Part shown: positions 5,100 through 6,175 of the stretch, in pieces
Numbering within the stretch: position 1 is the stretch's first letter
Layout of the letters: every line of letters starts with the position of its first letter
Notes under the pieces: model-generated
Seen by the model: the letters and a program-made list of their open reading frames with translations, nothing else
The model's database searches: none
Told to the model about the DNA's origin: nothing
Program-made: the position numbers and the translations under genes
Source of the DNA: Clostridiales bacterium UBA7568
GTDB taxonomy: Bacteria > Bacillota > Clostridia > Oscillospirales > CAG-272
Assembly (NCBI GenBank): GCA_002479075.1
Contig: DLLG01000013.1
Span: 488 to 6,662 of the forward strand
DNA length: 6,175 nt
Direction: 5' to 3'

Positions 5100-6175
5100 A
5101 TGAAAAAATATATGCTGGTTTATGAAAAGGTCAAAGAGGATATTGTCTCCGGCGCAATAAAATACGGCGGGCGGCTCCCCTCAAAGCGCACGCTTGCGGA
5201 TATATTCGGCGTCAGTATAATAACGGTTGAACACGCGCTTGCAATCCTCTCCGAGGAGGGATATATTTCCTCAAAAGCGCGCAGCGGATACTACGCCGAA
5301 TACAAAACAAAAAATTTTTATGGCTCCGCCCCGGCGGTTTCAAAGGTAGCTCTTGCCGCCGAAGGCGGCGCTGCGACGGATAAATCGCTCCCGTTTTCCG
5401 TTTATGCGAGGGCTGTCCGTGCGGTCCTCTCCGAAATGGGCGAGAAAGTTATGGAAAAATCCCCGAACACAGGGCTTTCCGAGCTGAAATCCGCAATCAA
5501 AAATTATCTTTTGCGAAGTCGCGGCATAAGGGCTTCGGAGGAGCAGATAATCATCGGAGCAGGCGCGGAATATCTTTACGGAATTGTCACGGAGCTTTTG
5601 GGCAAGGACAGGATTTTCGGCATTGAAAGCCCGTCGTATGAGAAAATTGAGAGCGTTTATGCGGCAAAGGGCATAAAAACCGAGGGACTTCCGCTCTGCG
5701 GCGACGGTATCTCCTCCGATGCGCTTTCTTCGTCCCGTGCAGACGTGCTGCACGTCACTCCTTACAGGAGCTTCCCGACAGGCGTCACCGCTTCCGCCTC
5801 CAAAAAGCGGGAATATCTCGCCTGGGCTTCCGAGCGCGGCGGCTACATAATCGAGGATGACTACGAATCTGAATTTTCTCTCCTCGCAAAGCCCTTTGAG
5901 ACAATTTTCGCAGGCGACGCCGATGGCAGGGTAATTTATATAAACACTTTCTCAAAAACAATATGCCCTGCGGTCAGGGTCGGATATATGTTGCTGCCGG
6001 AACGTCTTGCGGGTGAATTTCATAAAAAACTCGGCTTTTATTCGTGTCCCGTGCCGGCGCTGGAGCAATATGTCATCGCCTCGCTCCTCTCCGACGGCAC
6101 CTTTGAACGACATATAAACAAGATCCGCCGCCTGCTTTTCTTTGAAAAGAAAAGCAGGCACCGTACTTTTCTTTG
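5100..6175 (+). CDS. MocR/PdxR-like GntR-family regulator with aminotransferase-fold domain, 3' end missing or disrupted
   Basis: The frame is open for 358 codons to the window edge. Residues 1-68 form a GntR winged helix-turn-helix (LPSKRTLADIFGVS, then EEGYISSKARSGYY). After a short linker, a fold-type-I aminotransferase-like domain follows. PLP-site residues are recognisable: TPYRSFPTG (220-228), D253 and Y255 in IEDDYESEF, and Lys286 in TFSKTICPAVR. The D253-K286 spacing of 33 equals that of GabR (D279-K312). Proteins of this family bind PLP or PMP as effector and control B6 or amine metabolism. ATG 5100 has AAGG 8 nt upstream. After FERHINKIRR (335-344) the frame enters the palindromic repeat, and the next residues (LLFFEKKSRHRTFL) no longer look like the family, which normally runs about 450-480 residues. 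The C-terminal part, which holds the substrate-carboxylate Arg (R430 in GabR), is absent. The gene is either truly interrupted or cut by an assembly break. Confidence 0.88.
   Translation, partial: MKKYMLVYEKVKEDIVSGAIKYGGRLPSKRTLADIFGVSIITVEHALAILSEEGYISSKARSGYYAEYKTKNFYGSAPAVSKVALAAEGGAATDKSLPFSVYARAVRAVLSEMGEKVMEKSPNTGLSELKSAIKNYLLRSRGIRASEEQIIIGAGAEYLYGIVTELLGKDRIFGIESPSYEKIESVYAAKGIKTEGLPLCGDGISSDALSSSRADVLHVTPYRSFPTGVTASASKKREYLAWASERGGYIIEDDYESEFSLLAKPFETIFAGDADGRVIYINTFSKTICPAVRVGYMLLPERLAGEFHKKLGFYSCPVPALEQYVIASLLSDGTFERHINKIRRLLFFEKKSRHRTFL
6131..6158. repeat. 28-nt palindromic repeat, right copy, inside the regulator frame
   Basis: This is a perfect inverted repeat: CCTGCTTTTCTTT (6131-6143), loop GA, AAAGAAAAGCAGG (6146-6158). 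It has the same length and arm size as the copy at 1-28, inverted relative to it (loop GA against TC). It differs by one A-T pair becoming G-C, with both arms changed together. It begins at the third base of codon 344 of the MocR-like gene, exactly where family similarity stops. Confidence 0.88.
6161..6175. repeat. Partial third copy of the palindromic repeat at the window edge
   Basis: The last 14 bases, CGTACTTTTCTTTG, match the left arm and first loop base of the repeat (CCTACTTTTCTTTG) at 13 positions. They follow the complete copy after three bases. The right arm would lie beyond the window. This suggests the repeat occurs in closely spaced clusters. Confidence 0.7.

Noticed and set aside
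5340..5753. - strand open frame inside the regulator gene
   Set aside because: It is antisense to the conserved aminotransferase-like domain. The + strand frame shows PLP-site motifs and this one shows none. The frame at 5952-6161 is rejected for the same reason.
6131..6175. CRISPR array made of the terminal repeats
   Set aside because: Only one full and one partial copy occur there, with a 2-base gap instead of a 25-40-nt spacer. The repeats are fully palindromic and no cas gene is present.

Overview
The window reads as a fragment of a Clostridia-type Bacillota chromosome, plausibly a gut Oscillospirales relative. This is inferred from strong GGAGG-type ribosome sites, a yybP-ykoY manganese riboswitch, a vitamin-uptake ECF S component with no transporter module beside it, a MocR-family regulator and mid-range GC. 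No rRNA, tRNA, CRISPR array, transposase or phage gene is visible.

Layout. Bases 1-28 are a perfect 28-nt palindrome. 106-960 (+) encodes a small protein with two DUF11-like surface repeats. It converges on a GNAT acetyltransferase (992-1426, -), and a bidirectional terminator lies between them. 1483-4158 (-) is a complete P2A-type cation-transporting P-type ATPase. Upstream of it, 4182-4392 holds a full regulatory leader: a near-consensus promoter, a yybP-ykoY Mn2+ aptamer, an anti-antiterminator hairpin, a possible antiterminator and an intrinsic terminator with seven U. 4483-4998 (-) is an ECF transporter S component with its own strong terminator. It is transcribed divergently from a MocR/PdxR-like regulator (5100 to the window end, +). 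The 101-bp gap between them has a palindromic -10 box that can serve both directions and a dyad that could be the regulator's operator. The regulator's frame runs at about codon 344 into a second copy of the palindrome (6131-6158), and a third partial copy ends the window.

How the parts may work together. The Mn2+ riboswitch suggests that the ATPase, which would be named a calcium pump by homology, serves in manganese efflux, with transcription read-through when Mn2+ binds. The MocR/ECF pair looks like a small vitamin-uptake control unit, with vitamin B6 the best guess. The palindromes at both edges suggest either that the window is an assembled contig that broke in a dispersed repeat, or that the repeat has inserted into the regulator gene.
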